The notes under the pieces: generated by a model
What the model saw: only the letters and a program-made list of their open reading frames with translations
What the model was told of the DNA's origin: nothing
Databases searched by the model: none
Assembly: GCF_036002945.1 (NCBI RefSeq)
Contig: NZ_CP108529.1
Coordinates: 2,232,001 to 2,296,000 of the forward strand
Direction: 5' to 3'
From: Streptomyces sp. NBC_01224
GTDB taxonomy: Bacteria > Actinomycetota > Actinomycetes > Streptomycetales > Streptomycetaceae
Length of the DNA stretch: 64,000 bases
Made by a program: the position numbers and the translations under genes
Shown here: positions 43,295 through 52,600 of the stretch, piece after piece
How the letters are laid out: the number at the start of each line of letters is the position of its first letter
Position numbering within the stretch: the first letter of the stretch is position 1

Positions 43295-45589
43295 ATGCTG
43301 AAGGTCTCGGAACTGCTCAACCTGCGCCTGGGGACGCTGCATTCGGCGGTGGCCGACTGGGGGCAGATGGTCTCCAAGCTCCAGTCCCTGGCCACCGGCG
43401 AAGGCTCCGCGGGCACCGGTGGCGTGAACGCTTCGGAGCTCAGGGTGCAGGCGGAGAACGCCGAATGGGAAGGGCAGAACGCCAGTGTCACGCGGCAGTT
43501 CGTCACCAAGACCGCGGCGGAGTTCACCGATGTGGTGACCGAGGCGCGCAGCGTACACAAGATTCTGCAGGACTCCCATGACGATCTCAAGAAGCACAAG
43601 GAAGACCTTCAGACCACCATCGATCGGTGGGCAAGGCGCAATGTGCACATCAACGAGGACGGTGGGGCGGTCAGCTCCGTGCCATCCGGAGCGGCGGCCG
43701 GCACGGCAAAGATCGAGCCGGCGACCCAGGACGAGGTCGACACGGCTGCCGCCGAGGTGGGCCGGATCCTCTCGGCGGCGGACGAGATCGACAGGATCGC
43801 CGCACGTGCCCTGCGTAAGCACGCGGCGGGGAAGTACAACTTCAGCGAGGCCGGCTACAAGGGCCTGGAGGACGCGGACCGCAAGCAGGGCGTCGAAGAC
43901 GCGGATGCGATGCTGAAGCTCGCGGCCAAGGCCGACGGGATGACCGACGCGCAGCTGAAGCACTTCAACGAGGTCGCCAAGTACCAACGGGACAATCCGG
44001 CTTTCGCCGAACGCTTCGCGACGAAGCTGGGGCCGGAGGGCACGCTCCAGTTCTGGCGCAGCCTTGCCGATCCCGGCCACGGTGACGCCCCGACCGGCGA
44101 CCGCGCGAAGATCCTGTCCACGGTGCAGGACAATCTCGGCCTGACGCTGGCCACCGCGTCACGTGTCGACTCGCCTGCCATGCAGGAGTGGAAGGACGGG
44201 ATCATCGCCGCGGGCGATGACCGGATCAAGCATCCGGGGATCATGAGTGCCCCGTACGGATACCAGGTCATGAGCAGTCTGATGACCAAGGGGAAGTGGG
44301 ACGGGGCCTTCCTCAACGACTACGGCGACAGTCTGATCGCGTTCGAACGCAGCAACAAACGGGCCGGCCCGGACTGGCTCTGGGGCAACCCGGGCCACGC
44401 GGCTCAGCTCGACTACCCCCCGAACACCAACAAGCCGGACAACGACCCGGTCGCCGGGTTCATGGAGGCGCTTGGGCACAGCCCCGAGGCTTCCCTGGAC
44501 TTCTTCAACGGCTCGTCCGGCAAGGGCGAGAAGGACGACCTGGACACCGTCAGCAACTGGGACTATCTGGTCGACAAGGACAGCAAGGACGCCCGCACCT
44601 GGCCGCTCGACGACGACGGCAAGACAACCGGCTACACGAACCTCGGGCACGCCCTGGAGTCGGCAACACTCGGGTACGCGTACGATGCCTCGCCGCCCTC
44701 GATTCCAGAGCTGGGCTCCGAGGCGCAGAACGCGGCGCGCGACGAGCGAACCGAGCTCATGGAGAAGGTCGTCGACCATTACAAGACCGCCGACGCGATC
44801 GAGAAGCAGGACGGAGTCCGCGACAGCCTGACCAACATGGCGGCAGGCCATATCGACAGCCTGAACTACTCCATGGACAACATGGGCGGTAGTGGCGATC
44901 TCGTGGATCGAGACGGCTTGTTCGGGAAGGACACCCATCGTCTCCGTGATTTCGGCGAGACGGGCAGCATGCAGTTCATGCGGGCCCTGGGAGCCGACGA
45001 GGATTCGCACGCGACCCTCTCCGTGGCCCAACAGGTCTATGGGTCGAGCCTCATGACGGCTCAAGGCGACGACAGCGACTCCGCCATCGCGGCCGGCCTG
45101 CACAGCGTCAAGATGCACGGCATGCTGGACGAATCCCGTATCGAGGCCATAGGCAAAGAATTCGCGGACGACAAGACCGAACGTAACCTGAAGCTGGAAC
45201 AACAGGGCGCATGGCGCGACTTCGCTGCCGAGGCCACGATCGGCGTTGCGGTGGGTGTCACGACGGCGGCGATAGTTCCCGCTGGACCAGTAGCCGTGGT
45301 TGCTGTTCCTCTGGCCATCGAGACCATTGGCGGCGCTGCCAACACACAGTTCGGCAACGAAACCATGCAGTGGCTCAAGGACCATGAGTTCGAGAACCAC
45401 GACGAAGCAGCCCAGGGAATCGACAAGGCCAAGGCTGAAGGGCGGCAGAACGCGATGGGGCCCCTCCTCAACTACGTGGAGGCACACAACATGGAGAGCG
45501 GTGAGGTCCGCAAACTGATGGGGACGGCCGAGGACTCGTACAACAGGGGCGGACGGCTCAGCGACACCGACGACGCCCGGGGGTGGTGA
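43295..45589 (+). CDS. Large helical secreted-type protein (DUF6571-like)
   Basis: A 764-aa protein. The first 120 residues are a helical, LXG/WXG-like region (LLNLRLGTLHSAVADWGQM); the middle contains LKHFNEVAKYQRDNPAFAER, then FATKLGPEGTLQFWRSLADP and NPGHAAQLDYPPNTNKPDND, a pattern I associate with DUF6571 of Streptomyces; a hydrophobic stretch (IGVAVGVTTAAIVPAGPVAV, about residue 650) resembles a membrane-inserting segment. No catalytic toxin domain is recognisable at the C-terminus and no immunity gene is evident. It starts 13 bp after the small helical gene and 3 bp before the lipoprotein gene, so the three form an operon. Confidence 0.6.
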   Translation: MLKVSELLNLRLGTLHSAVADWGQMVSKLQSLATGEGSAGTGGVNASELRVQAENAEWEGQNASVTRQFVTKTAAEFTDVVTEARSVHKILQDSHDDLKKHKEDLQTTIDRWARRNVHINEDGGAVSSVPSGAAAGTAKIEPATQDEVDTAAAEVGRILSAADEIDRIAARALRKHAAGKYNFSEAGYKGLEDADRKQGVEDADAMLKLAAKADGMTDAQLKHFNEVAKYQRDNPAFAERFATKLGPEGTLQFWRSLADPGHGDAPTGDRAKILSTVQDNLGLTLATASRVDSPAMQEWKDGIIAAGDDRIKHPGIMSAPYGYQVMSSLMTKGKWDGAFLNDYGDSLIAFERSNKRAGPDWLWGNPGHAAQLDYPPNTNKPDNDPVAGFMEALGHSPEASLDFFNGSSGKGEKDDLDTVSNWDYLVDKDSKDARTWPLDDDGKTTGYTNLGHALESATLGYAYDASPPSIPELGSEAQNAARDERTELMEKVVDHYKTADAIEKQDGVRDSLTNMAAGHIDSLNYSMDNMGGSGDLVDRDGLFGKDTHRLRDFGETGSMQFMRALGADEDSHATLSVAQQVYGSSLMTAQGDDSDSAIAAGLHSVKMHGMLDESRIEAIGKEFADDKTERNLKLEQQGAWRDFAAEATIGVAVGVTTAAIVPAGPVAVVAVPLAIETIGGAANTQFGNETMQWLKDHEFENHDEAAQGIDKAKAEGRQNAMGPLLNYVEAHNMESGEVRKLMGTAEDSYNRGGRLSDTDDARGW

Positions 45590-45592
45590 CGT

Positions 45593-46297
45593 ATGCGGAC
45601 ACTTACACCTGTCCACATCCTCCTGATGTGTTCCTTGGCTCTCGGAGTGAGCGCCTGCTCGGAAACGACGGATGAAACAGATGCGGATGTGGCTGCCGCA
45701 CAGCGCAAGGCATGCCAGGAACTGTTCGGCACGTCCGGGCTGAAACAGATAGACCGTGGAGTCGAAGGATCCGAAGAGTTGCGTTTCAGGAGCCCGGCCT
45801 CTCTGGCTGATGCCCGATCTCGCCACCATGATCAAGTCCGGAAGTGGACTCCCGAGAGTAAGCCAACCCGGTACGTCGAGTCGAATATGTGCGTGATCCG
45901 GACCGACATCTCCACGGGGATGCAAATCGGCCTCACGTACAAACCTTCCCCCTTCCCTTTCGATACTGCGTTCGACAAAGGGACCAAGAACGGAATCCTT
46001 TCGGAGCCTCGTCTGACGCAGGTCAATTCGGACGTGAAGCTCGTTTACGGGGCCGATGAATACAGGGAAGCCAGATACCAGGTCTACGTGCAGTGCAAGG
46101 TACCGGATACCCCGGCAGGACAGGAGCGCGAAGTCCCTCTGACGGGCGAGCTGACCGACACGCTCACCGACGGTGTGACCGTTCGAGACCACCTCACACT
46201 CCTCCTCCATTCGGCCCGCGTCATGGCCGGCACACTCGATTGCCAGAACGAGCCCGTCGTGCCCAGCACGCTGCCCGCCTCAGTAAAGGTCTCCTGA
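45593..46297 (+). CDS. Putative lipoprotein
   Basis: A 234-aa exported lipoprotein: hydrophobic signal IHLL-type helix (residues 5-20) ending in the lipobox LGVSAC, Cys22. The mature domain has four further Cys residues, so one or two disulfides are likely, and no known fold. It begins 3 bp after the upstream gene and is probably the membrane-anchored partner, or the immunity-like protein, of that large secreted-type protein. No other family recognised. Confidence 0.75.
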   Translation: MRTLTPVHILLMCSLALGVSACSETTDETDADVAAAQRKACQELFGTSGLKQIDRGVEGSEELRFRSPASLADARSRHHDQVRKWTPESKPTRYVESNMCVIRTDISTGMQIGLTYKPSPFPFDTAFDKGTKNGILSEPRLTQVNSDVKLVYGADEYREARYQVYVQCKVPDTPAGQEREVPLTGELTDTLTDGVTVRDHLTLLLHSARVMAGTLDCQNEPVVPSTLPASVKVS

Positions 46298-46485
46298 GCG
46301 GGACCAGTTACGATTTGGGCGGACCCGACCCCCGAATCACGATCCTCCACGGCAGCCGGACAGGCCGAAGCGTGACGGCGATCACACAGACACGGCAGCT
46401 GTAGTTCGTGACTCGTGAGGTTCCTGTCATGCGATGGCCACTGCCATGACGTTGTTCCAGCGGCGGTGGCAGTCGGCGGCCCGCT

Positions 46486-46740
46486 CTCGCCTCGGACGAA
46501 CTCCGCGGTGCCGTCGATCGGGTCCACCACCCACAGCCGTCCGCCGGAATCGGCCACTTCTGCGCGGGGCTCGGACTGCTCGTCTTCCTCGGCGATCACT
46601 ACCGCGTCGGGGCCATCGAAGTCGCGGATCGCCGCCACGACCAACTCCTGGACTGCGATGTCGGCCTGTGTGAGGAGTGTTCGGTCGGTCTTGACCTCGA
46701 CGGGCAGGTCGGCCAGACGCGACCTGTAGTACCGCGTTGG
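46486..46740 (-). pseudogene. Inositol monophosphatase family fragment
   Basis: About 85 codons: TDRTLLTQADIAVQELVVAA, VVIAEEDEQSEP and LWVVDPIDGTAEFVRGE. The last holds the metal-binding DPIDGT motif of IMPase/FBPase-type phosphatases. Both the first 40 residues and everything after the motif are missing (complete proteins are about 260 residues), and the reading frame runs into unrelated sequence at each end. Dead fragment. Confidence 0.85.
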
Positions 46741-46803
46741 GGAGATCCCCATGCGTACAAAGAGCGGGATGCCGTTGCCCGACACCCGCTCGACGCCTTG
46801 AGC

Positions 46804-47853
46804 TCAGGGGCCTCGCAGCAGGTCCCGGAGGCCGCTGACCAGCGCTTGGACGTCGCGCTCGGCAGGCGGCTCGACCGGGGCGGCCGGGGTCGCGCTCGCT
46901 GCCTGTGTGCGACAAGGACGGCAGAGGCCGTCGGGCAGAGCTTCAGGCTGTCCGGGTGCACCGCATTCTGTGCACTCCATGAGCACCTGGCGGGTCGGAG
47001 CGGCCGGTGCCGATGCCGGTGCCACGGGCAGTTGGGGCGGCATCTTGTCGGTGAGGCGGCGGCGCACCAGGCCGATGGGTGATCCGATCCGCTCTGGAAG
47101 CCCGGCGGTGAGCACCGAAGTCAGGTAGTCGGCGCTGACACCGCGCGCGAACCAAGCGACGGCAAGTGGCTCCAGGGCGGCGCAGTCGGCGGCGGAGAGC
47201 GCCAGGCGGGTTTCGCGGCGCCCGAGTTCGGCCAGAGCGAGGTACGCGGGGGAAGGAGCCGCAGCAGCCGAAGGGGCGGCTGCGACCGGCTCGTATTCCG
47301 GCGCCGGGGGTAGCGGCGGGTTCGGGCCAGGGGGCGCCGTGGTGCCTGCTTCCAGCGGCCGGTCCGGGGGCGACTCCGCGGTGCGCTGCCGGGGTACGAC
47401 CGGTTCGGGCCCCGGCTCGGCGGAGGGTACGGATACCTGCTCCGGCGTGGCAGCTCCACCTGCGAGCCGGGCGGCCCACCACTCGTTGTCGTGGGCGGCG
47501 CGTGACCAGTAGGTGAGCGTCACCCACCGGTGCTGACCGCCGCTCTCGACGCGGCAGCGTACGCGGCGCAGGTGCCCAGCCACGGCGAGTGCGCGCAGGG
47601 CGGTACCGATGGCCATCTGGCCGTACAGGGGCAGGTCTTTGGCCAGCGACTTGATGTCCATGGCGGCGCCGTCGGGCAGGTGGTCGACATACCCGGCGAC
47701 ATACCGCTCACGCTCCGGCAGGAAGGCGAAGTCGTCGCCGCCGGGCCGGCCTTGGCCGGGGACGGACTGCTTGCCGTAGCCGGTGTGGGCCTTGCGGTAC
47801 GGGCGTGAGGCTGCGGGGGCGGGCAGCGCGGAGTTAGGATGCTGAATAGCCAC
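46804..47853 (-). CDS. Winged-helix DNA-binding protein of MarR-like type
   Basis: A 349-aa protein. Residues 40-120 look like a winged helix (FAFLPERERYVAGYVDHLPD, GAAMDIKSLAKDLPLYGQMA, IGTALRALAVAGHLRRVRCR). A Pro/Ala-rich linker (130-195) leads to a helical domain (LSAADCAALEPLAVAWFARG) and a small zinc-binding-like CTECGAPG ... CRPC module near residue 310. GTG start. Proteins of this layout are frequent in Streptomyces near mobile or regulatory modules; a role as a repressor is inference. Confidence 0.7.
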   Translation of the reverse strand: MAIQHPNSALPAPAASRPYRKAHTGYGKQSVPGQGRPGGDDFAFLPERERYVAGYVDHLPDGAAMDIKSLAKDLPLYGQMAIGTALRALAVAGHLRRVRCRVESGGQHRWVTLTYWSRAAHDNEWWAARLAGGAATPEQVSVPSAEPGPEPVVPRQRTAESPPDRPLEAGTTAPPGPNPPLPPAPEYEPVAAAPSAAAAPSPAYLALAELGRRETRLALSAADCAALEPLAVAWFARGVSADYLTSVLTAGLPERIGSPIGLVRRRLTDKMPPQLPVAPASAPAAPTRQVLMECTECGAPGQPEALPDGLCRPCRTQAASATPAAPVEPPAERDVQALVSGLRDLLRGP

Positions 47854-48374
47854 GAGATCGTCTTTCTAGTGTGTCGATCTTGGGTGAGACCCCGGCCGGT
47901 GCTGCTAACACCGCGTCGGGGTCGTTTCGTTGAGGGCACCGTAAGCAGCCGCTATCCTCCGCTGCAACTTGCTCACAATTAGTCATACTGTCCGGCCGGG
48001 ACGGGGTAGGGAGGGTGGGAAGGTTTCCCCAAAACCCCCTACCTACCTCCTGGATGAACAACACCGCTCGGATCCCGGACCTCGGATCCCGACCCTCGGA
48101 CGCCGGAGCTCAAGCGTCGGGCCGCGCACCTCTCCCGGACCCCCGAACGAGTGACAGGACGGTGCACGGTGCTCGAACCCCAAGACTCGGGACGCGAGTT
48201 CCGAGGCCGACGTCCGGGTCCCCGCAAAGCGCGGCGTCCCCGTCGAAGTGAGCCACCGCGTGCTTCCGCCTGAACAGAAGTACAGCTGCCGCCTCTTCGG
48301 CGGGCGGGGGGCCGGGGCAGGCGGTCGGGCGCCCCGCGCATGGGGCGAACGCCAGGATGCACCGCTTTCGCCGC
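47854..48374. other. Long intergenic region with short repeats
   Basis: No gene recognised in 520 bp. It contains an 11-bp direct repeat CTCGGATCCCG at 48067-48077 and 48081-48091 with a further partial copy at 48094-48100, and a G-rich/C-rich pair near 48002-48050 that can fold into a hairpin. It is probably the promoter region for the winged-helix gene and XRE gene. Confidence 0.5.
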
Positions 48375-48397
48375 GCGTACGCTGCGTCAGCGTACGC
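48375..48397. promoter_or_regulatory. 8-7-8 palindromic operator, copy 2
   Basis: GCGTACGC (48375-48382), spacer TGCGTCA, GCGTACGC (48390-48397). It matches copy 1 in arms, spacing, and the last four spacer bases. It ends 5 bp before an ATG at 48403, which argues that translation starts further downstream. Confidence 0.8.
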
Positions 48398-48492
48398 GCA
48401 CAATGAGTGGACAGTACGCATCACTCGGCGTGACGATGGAACCGAGTCAGAAGCGGTACGGCTGGGCGGGTGCGCGCGAAAGGTGGCCGACG

Positions 48493-49380
48493 GTGGCCTA
48501 CGAGAACACGGACGACAGCGCTGCGGGAGCGGCGGAGGGAGGAACGGGCGCGGGAGCCGGCGCCGAGCCCGGGGTGTCGGACAGTCTGCGCACGTTCGGC
48601 GCGTTCGTCCAGGCCTTACGGGAGCACGCGGGCTTCAGCCGCGAGGAGTTCGGCGACCTGGTGCGCTTCTCCAAGCACACGGTCGCCTCGATCGAGCAGG
48701 GCCGACGGATGCCGGACCGCGACTTCGTGGAACGCGCGGAGGCGGCGCTCGGGAACACCGGCGCGCTACGGAAGGCGGCGCCACATCTGACGCGGCAGGC
48801 GGGGCTGGCGAGTTGGTTCCGCCAGTGGGCGCGGGTGGAGACGACGGCGATCAGCCTGTACACGTACGAATGCCGGGTGGTGCCAGGCCTGTTGCAGACG
48901 GAGGCGTACGCGCGAGCCGTGTCGCTGGACGTGCCGCCGTTGCCCGACCCGGACGAGTTGGAGGAGCGGATCGCGGCGCGGCTGGCCCGGCAGGAGCTGC
49001 TGGCGGTGACTCGGAAGCCGCCGACGGCGTTCAGCTTCATCGTGGAGCAGGCGGTGCTGGAGCGGTGGACGGGCGGGGAGGCGGTGACCCGGGAACAGTT
49101 CGACCGGCTGCTGGAGTTGATTGAGCACAACTGGAACGTGGAGTTTCAGGTGATGCCGCTGCGGCAGCCGTCGCACGCGGGGATGGACGGGCCGATCATG
49201 CTGGCCGAGACTCCCGAGAACCGGTGGTTCGCTTACTCGGAGGGACAGCAGAACGGACGGCTGATCGCCAACGCGAAAGAGATCAGTCTGCTCCAGCAGC
49301 GGTATGCGAAACTGCGCTCACAGGCCCTGACCCCCGTAGACTCCCTGGGCCTGTTGAAGCGATTGCGAGGAGCGCTATGA
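48493..49380 (+). CDS. XRE-family regulator with DUF5753 domain
   Basis: A 295-aa regulator from the GTG at 48493, which has AAAGG 10 nt upstream; ATG codons at 48403 and 48436 are alternatives, but the operator would then overlap the ribosome site or leave too little room for a promoter. The helix-turn-helix is FGAFVQALREHAGFSREEFG, then DLVRFSKHTVASIEQGRRMP; DUF5753 follows (TYECRVVPGLLQTEAYARAV; VEQAVLERWTGGEAVTREQF). It overlaps the DUF397 gene by 4 bp. It is the best candidate to bind the twin palindromic operators. Confidence 0.9.
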   Translation: MAYENTDDSAAGAAEGGTGAGAGAEPGVSDSLRTFGAFVQALREHAGFSREEFGDLVRFSKHTVASIEQGRRMPDRDFVERAEAALGNTGALRKAAPHLTRQAGLASWFRQWARVETTAISLYTYECRVVPGLLQTEAYARAVSLDVPPLPDPDELEERIAARLARQELLAVTRKPPTAFSFIVEQAVLERWTGGEAVTREQFDRLLELIEHNWNVEFQVMPLRQPSHAGMDGPIMLAETPENRWFAYSEGQQNGRLIANAKEISLLQQRYAKLRSQALTPVDSLGLLKRLRGAL

Positions 49381-49562
49381 GCACGTCCGAACTGGCCTGG
49401 TTCAAGAGCAGCTACAGCGGCTCGCAGGGTGACGCCTGCATCGAGGTGGCGAAGGGGATGCAGGCGATCCATGTCCGCGACTCCAAGGACCAACTGAGCC
49501 CGGAACTCGCCCTCTCCCCCGCCGCATGGGACGACTTCGTCTCCTACGCAGCCCAGGGCTAA
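49377..49562 (+). CDS. DUF397 protein
   Basis: A 61-aa protein with the DUF397 pattern: WFKSSYSGSQGDACIEVA, then IHVRDSKDQLSPELALSPAA and WDDFVSYA. The ATG overlaps the XRE stop (ATGA), so the two are translationally coupled. DUF397 proteins are small partners of XRE/DUF5753 regulators in Streptomyces (bldB/whiJ-like sets), sometimes acting like antitoxins. Followed by a strong terminator. Confidence 0.93.
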   Translation: MSTSELAWFKSSYSGSQGDACIEVAKGMQAIHVRDSKDQLSPELALSPAAWDDFVSYAAQG

Positions 49563-49568
49563 CCTTCA

Positions 49569-49599
49569 CGCCCCGCACCGGACCGTCCGGCGCGGGGCG
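49569..49599. terminator. Hairpin between convergent genes
   Basis: An 8-bp GC stem (49569-49576 with 49592-49599) encloses a second stem (CGGA/TCCG), forming one long imperfect hairpin between the DUF397 gene (+) and the methyltransferase gene (-). Probably bidirectional. Confidence 0.7.
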
Positions 49600-49606
49600 C
49601 TGCCGT

Positions 49607-52600
49607 TCACCGGGCAGGCGGCGTCCACTTCCCCGTGTCGACGGCTTCCTGAAGCCGTGCGGAGAAGTACGTGTGCGCTGCGCGCATCTCCTTCTCCCGG
49701 TCGGCCTTGTAGAAGGGCGCGGTGTAGCCCTCGGGAGGCTCTGACCGCTCCCTTTTGTTGTAAGCGAGGAGATGGTCGTATTGCTCCTTGGTCTGCCCGA
49801 AGCCGTACGTGTATCGGTCACCTGCGATCTTGCGTTCACCAGCATCGAACCAAGTGACCGCGTCGAAGTCCTGCATGATCGGGAATCGGGACTTGTACAT
49901 GGCCGCGAGCGCGTCAGCACTCACCCCAAGCCAGACAGCGACCAGGGCATCGATCTCTACGAGTGCGGCGCGGCGGGCTCGCTCGCTCCGGAGGGGAGTC
50001 GCTCGTTCCCACGTGGGACCGACATCATGGAGAGGCTGCATGCCTGGCCACTCCACAGCCCAGGGCTCGTAGCCGGGCCAGGTTGACTCATATAGCTCCG
50101 CCCACAACTCCGTGTAGGCAGAAGTTAGGCAGTTCAGGCGCAATGTACGCAACAAGAGAGCTGCGGCAAGCGGGTGTTCGGCGGTCGGCGCAGGCAGCCG
50201 CCTCGCTGTAGCCACGTCGAGGTTCCTCACTCGAACCGTGCGTAGCAGATAGTCCACCGGAAGCGACGCCCAGAAGCCAGCCAACAGCGCAGTGCTCCGG
50301 TTGCCAGACAGCGCCGCACTGCGCAAGGCATCAACGTGCGCGGCCCCAGTGGGCAACAAGGCGGTGTAGAGCGCCCTCTCCGTATCCGGCGCGATCATCT
50401 TGCGCCACGCCATCCGGTAGAACTCCGTGTACGGCCGTCGCAGCCGCCGCAAGAGCTCCGCATCCACCTGCTCGTCCGTAACGTCGGCCGGTGCCACCCC
50501 GAAGCGCCCTGCTGCGGCGTTCCGTGCCCGTGTCACCTCGCGCTCGGACGCCTTGAGCTGCTCCAGCGTCCTGCCGTCGCTCCACACGTCCTGCGCGGCC
50601 CGGTACACCTCGGGCTTCGCGACGTAGACGTACTCGGACTCGGGCACGGCGTCGTCCGCCAGGGTCATCGGATTGAGGCCCAGGACCTCGCCGCCGCCCT
50701 GGCTCGGCTGCTTGAACATGGGGTTGGCAAGGCCGATCTGCGGACCTTTGAGGATCACCTCGGACCAGTCGGCTGGCCGCCGGACCACACCTGTGTCATC
50801 CGGCGCGTTGTAGTCGATGAGGTCAGCCGCCTTGGCCCCGCTCTCGTGGTAGCCGCTGCTGATCTGCGGCTCGTACTCCGCAAGCCGCAGCGAATAGTCC
50901 GCCAGCGCCTCGATCGCCTGCACCTCCGCCGTGCTCACCGGTGACAGCAGCCGGGCCTGGCGGACAGGCTGGGCCTCGTCGCCGGTCAACTTCTGCCACC
51001 GAGCAAGCGTTGCCTCATCCACCCGGACGATCCGCTTGCGGTGCGGGCGTTCGTCCCAGCTGTCACCGTAGCGGACCCCGGGGTCGGGAGCCGTGCCGTC
51101 GTCGTCCGCCGAACGGCGCAAGGCATCCACGGAGAAAAGCCACGACAGGTGGTCGAACCCGACCTCGCCCACCTGACCGTAGATGTGCACGCCGAAGTGG
51201 CTGGACCGGCCGACCGGTGGCGCGAAGAACCGATTGCCCGCGTTCACAAAGTCGCCGTGGACCCGCAGCCTTGTGTATGCAGCCTCACGCAGTCGTCCTT
51301 CCCTGTCCCCGCTGAAGTGCGAGTCCGGGTGGACCAGGCCCACGGAGCCGTTATTCGCCGTGTGCTGCCATGTCTGGCACATGAACGCCCGGTACAGGTC
51401 CGGTTGGGTTCCCACGAGCAAGGGATACACCGGGCCGGAACCCAGCATCTCTGCCATGCCGCTGGTCGACGCAAGCTCGGCAAGCAGATACGCGCGTACG
51501 CGCTCCGACGCCAGAAGTTCGTCACGTCGCCGCGTCCGTTCCGCCTTGGTCGGCTTCTCGGTGAGCATGAACCACGGTTCGTGCTCGGCGAGAATCGCGT
51601 TCTCCTCCCACCTTGGCTGCACCCAAGGCGGGTTCCCCACCTGAAGGTCGAACCCGCCCCCCGCCCCCCGGAACACGTGCGCGAAGTGCAGCTCCCAGTG
51701 GAAGAAGCCGTGGCCGTCCTCCGCCTTTATGTCCTTCTCCGTCGTGCCGGCGATGTCCTCGACCGTGCTCAGCCACGGGAAGCGGAACGGCAGCCGCGCC
51801 GGGGTGTCCATGCCGAGGAGGCCCTCCAGGCGGTCCTCCACATCGCTCAGCAGCTCCAGCGCATCGTCCGGGTCCAAGTCATCGATGCCCGCCAGGTACG
51901 ACCCCTCGGGCAGGTCCTCCTTGCCCAGGACCGACTCCAGGAAGTCCAGCCAATCGGCGAACGTCACCAACGGGATGCACGCGCGCCGCTGGTCCTTGAC
52001 CTGAGCCCGGCGGCCCGACGAGCCCCGCTTGGACCCGGTCGCCAGCCCCGCGTCCGCGCCCAGCTCCTCCTGCTCGCCGTCCGGGTCGTCGAACAGCCCG
52101 GTCGCCTGCCACAGCTGGTCCCCAGGCGCCGGGCCCGACGGCTCCACCGGCACCTCGGCGGCCACCGCCGGGCGCGCCCCGCGCATCAGCCCCGCAACCG
52201 ACGACTCGTCGACGAGCGCGCCGCCCGTCCCGTACACCGAATCCGTGCCGTCGAGTTCGCCGGTCTTGTCCAGCGGCCAGAACCACAGCGCGCACCACGC
52301 GTCCATCACGGTCTTCAGCCGCCAGTACGGCGTACCGTGGCGTGTCAGGTCGTCGAGGACCTTCTGTTTGTCCGCTGCCTCCGAGGACTGCTCCAGCCAG
52401 TCCGCGCCCCACACGTCGATGCGGCGGGCGATCGTCCGCTCGGAGAGTTCCAGCCGGGTGGCGACCAACGACCACAGGAACTCGGTGCGGCGGGCCACGC
52501 CCTGCAGCCGGCCCAGCTCGGTCTTCTCCGCCGCCCTGCGCCACCGTTCGTAGCGCTTCTGCCGTGCCTCGTCGGTCTCGTCGCCGCGCTCCTGGAATGG

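Noticed and set aside
51489..51500. Further GCGTACGC words in coding regions as operator copies
   Set aside because: They occur singly without the 7-bp spaced partner and within open frames, as expected by chance in high-GC DNA.
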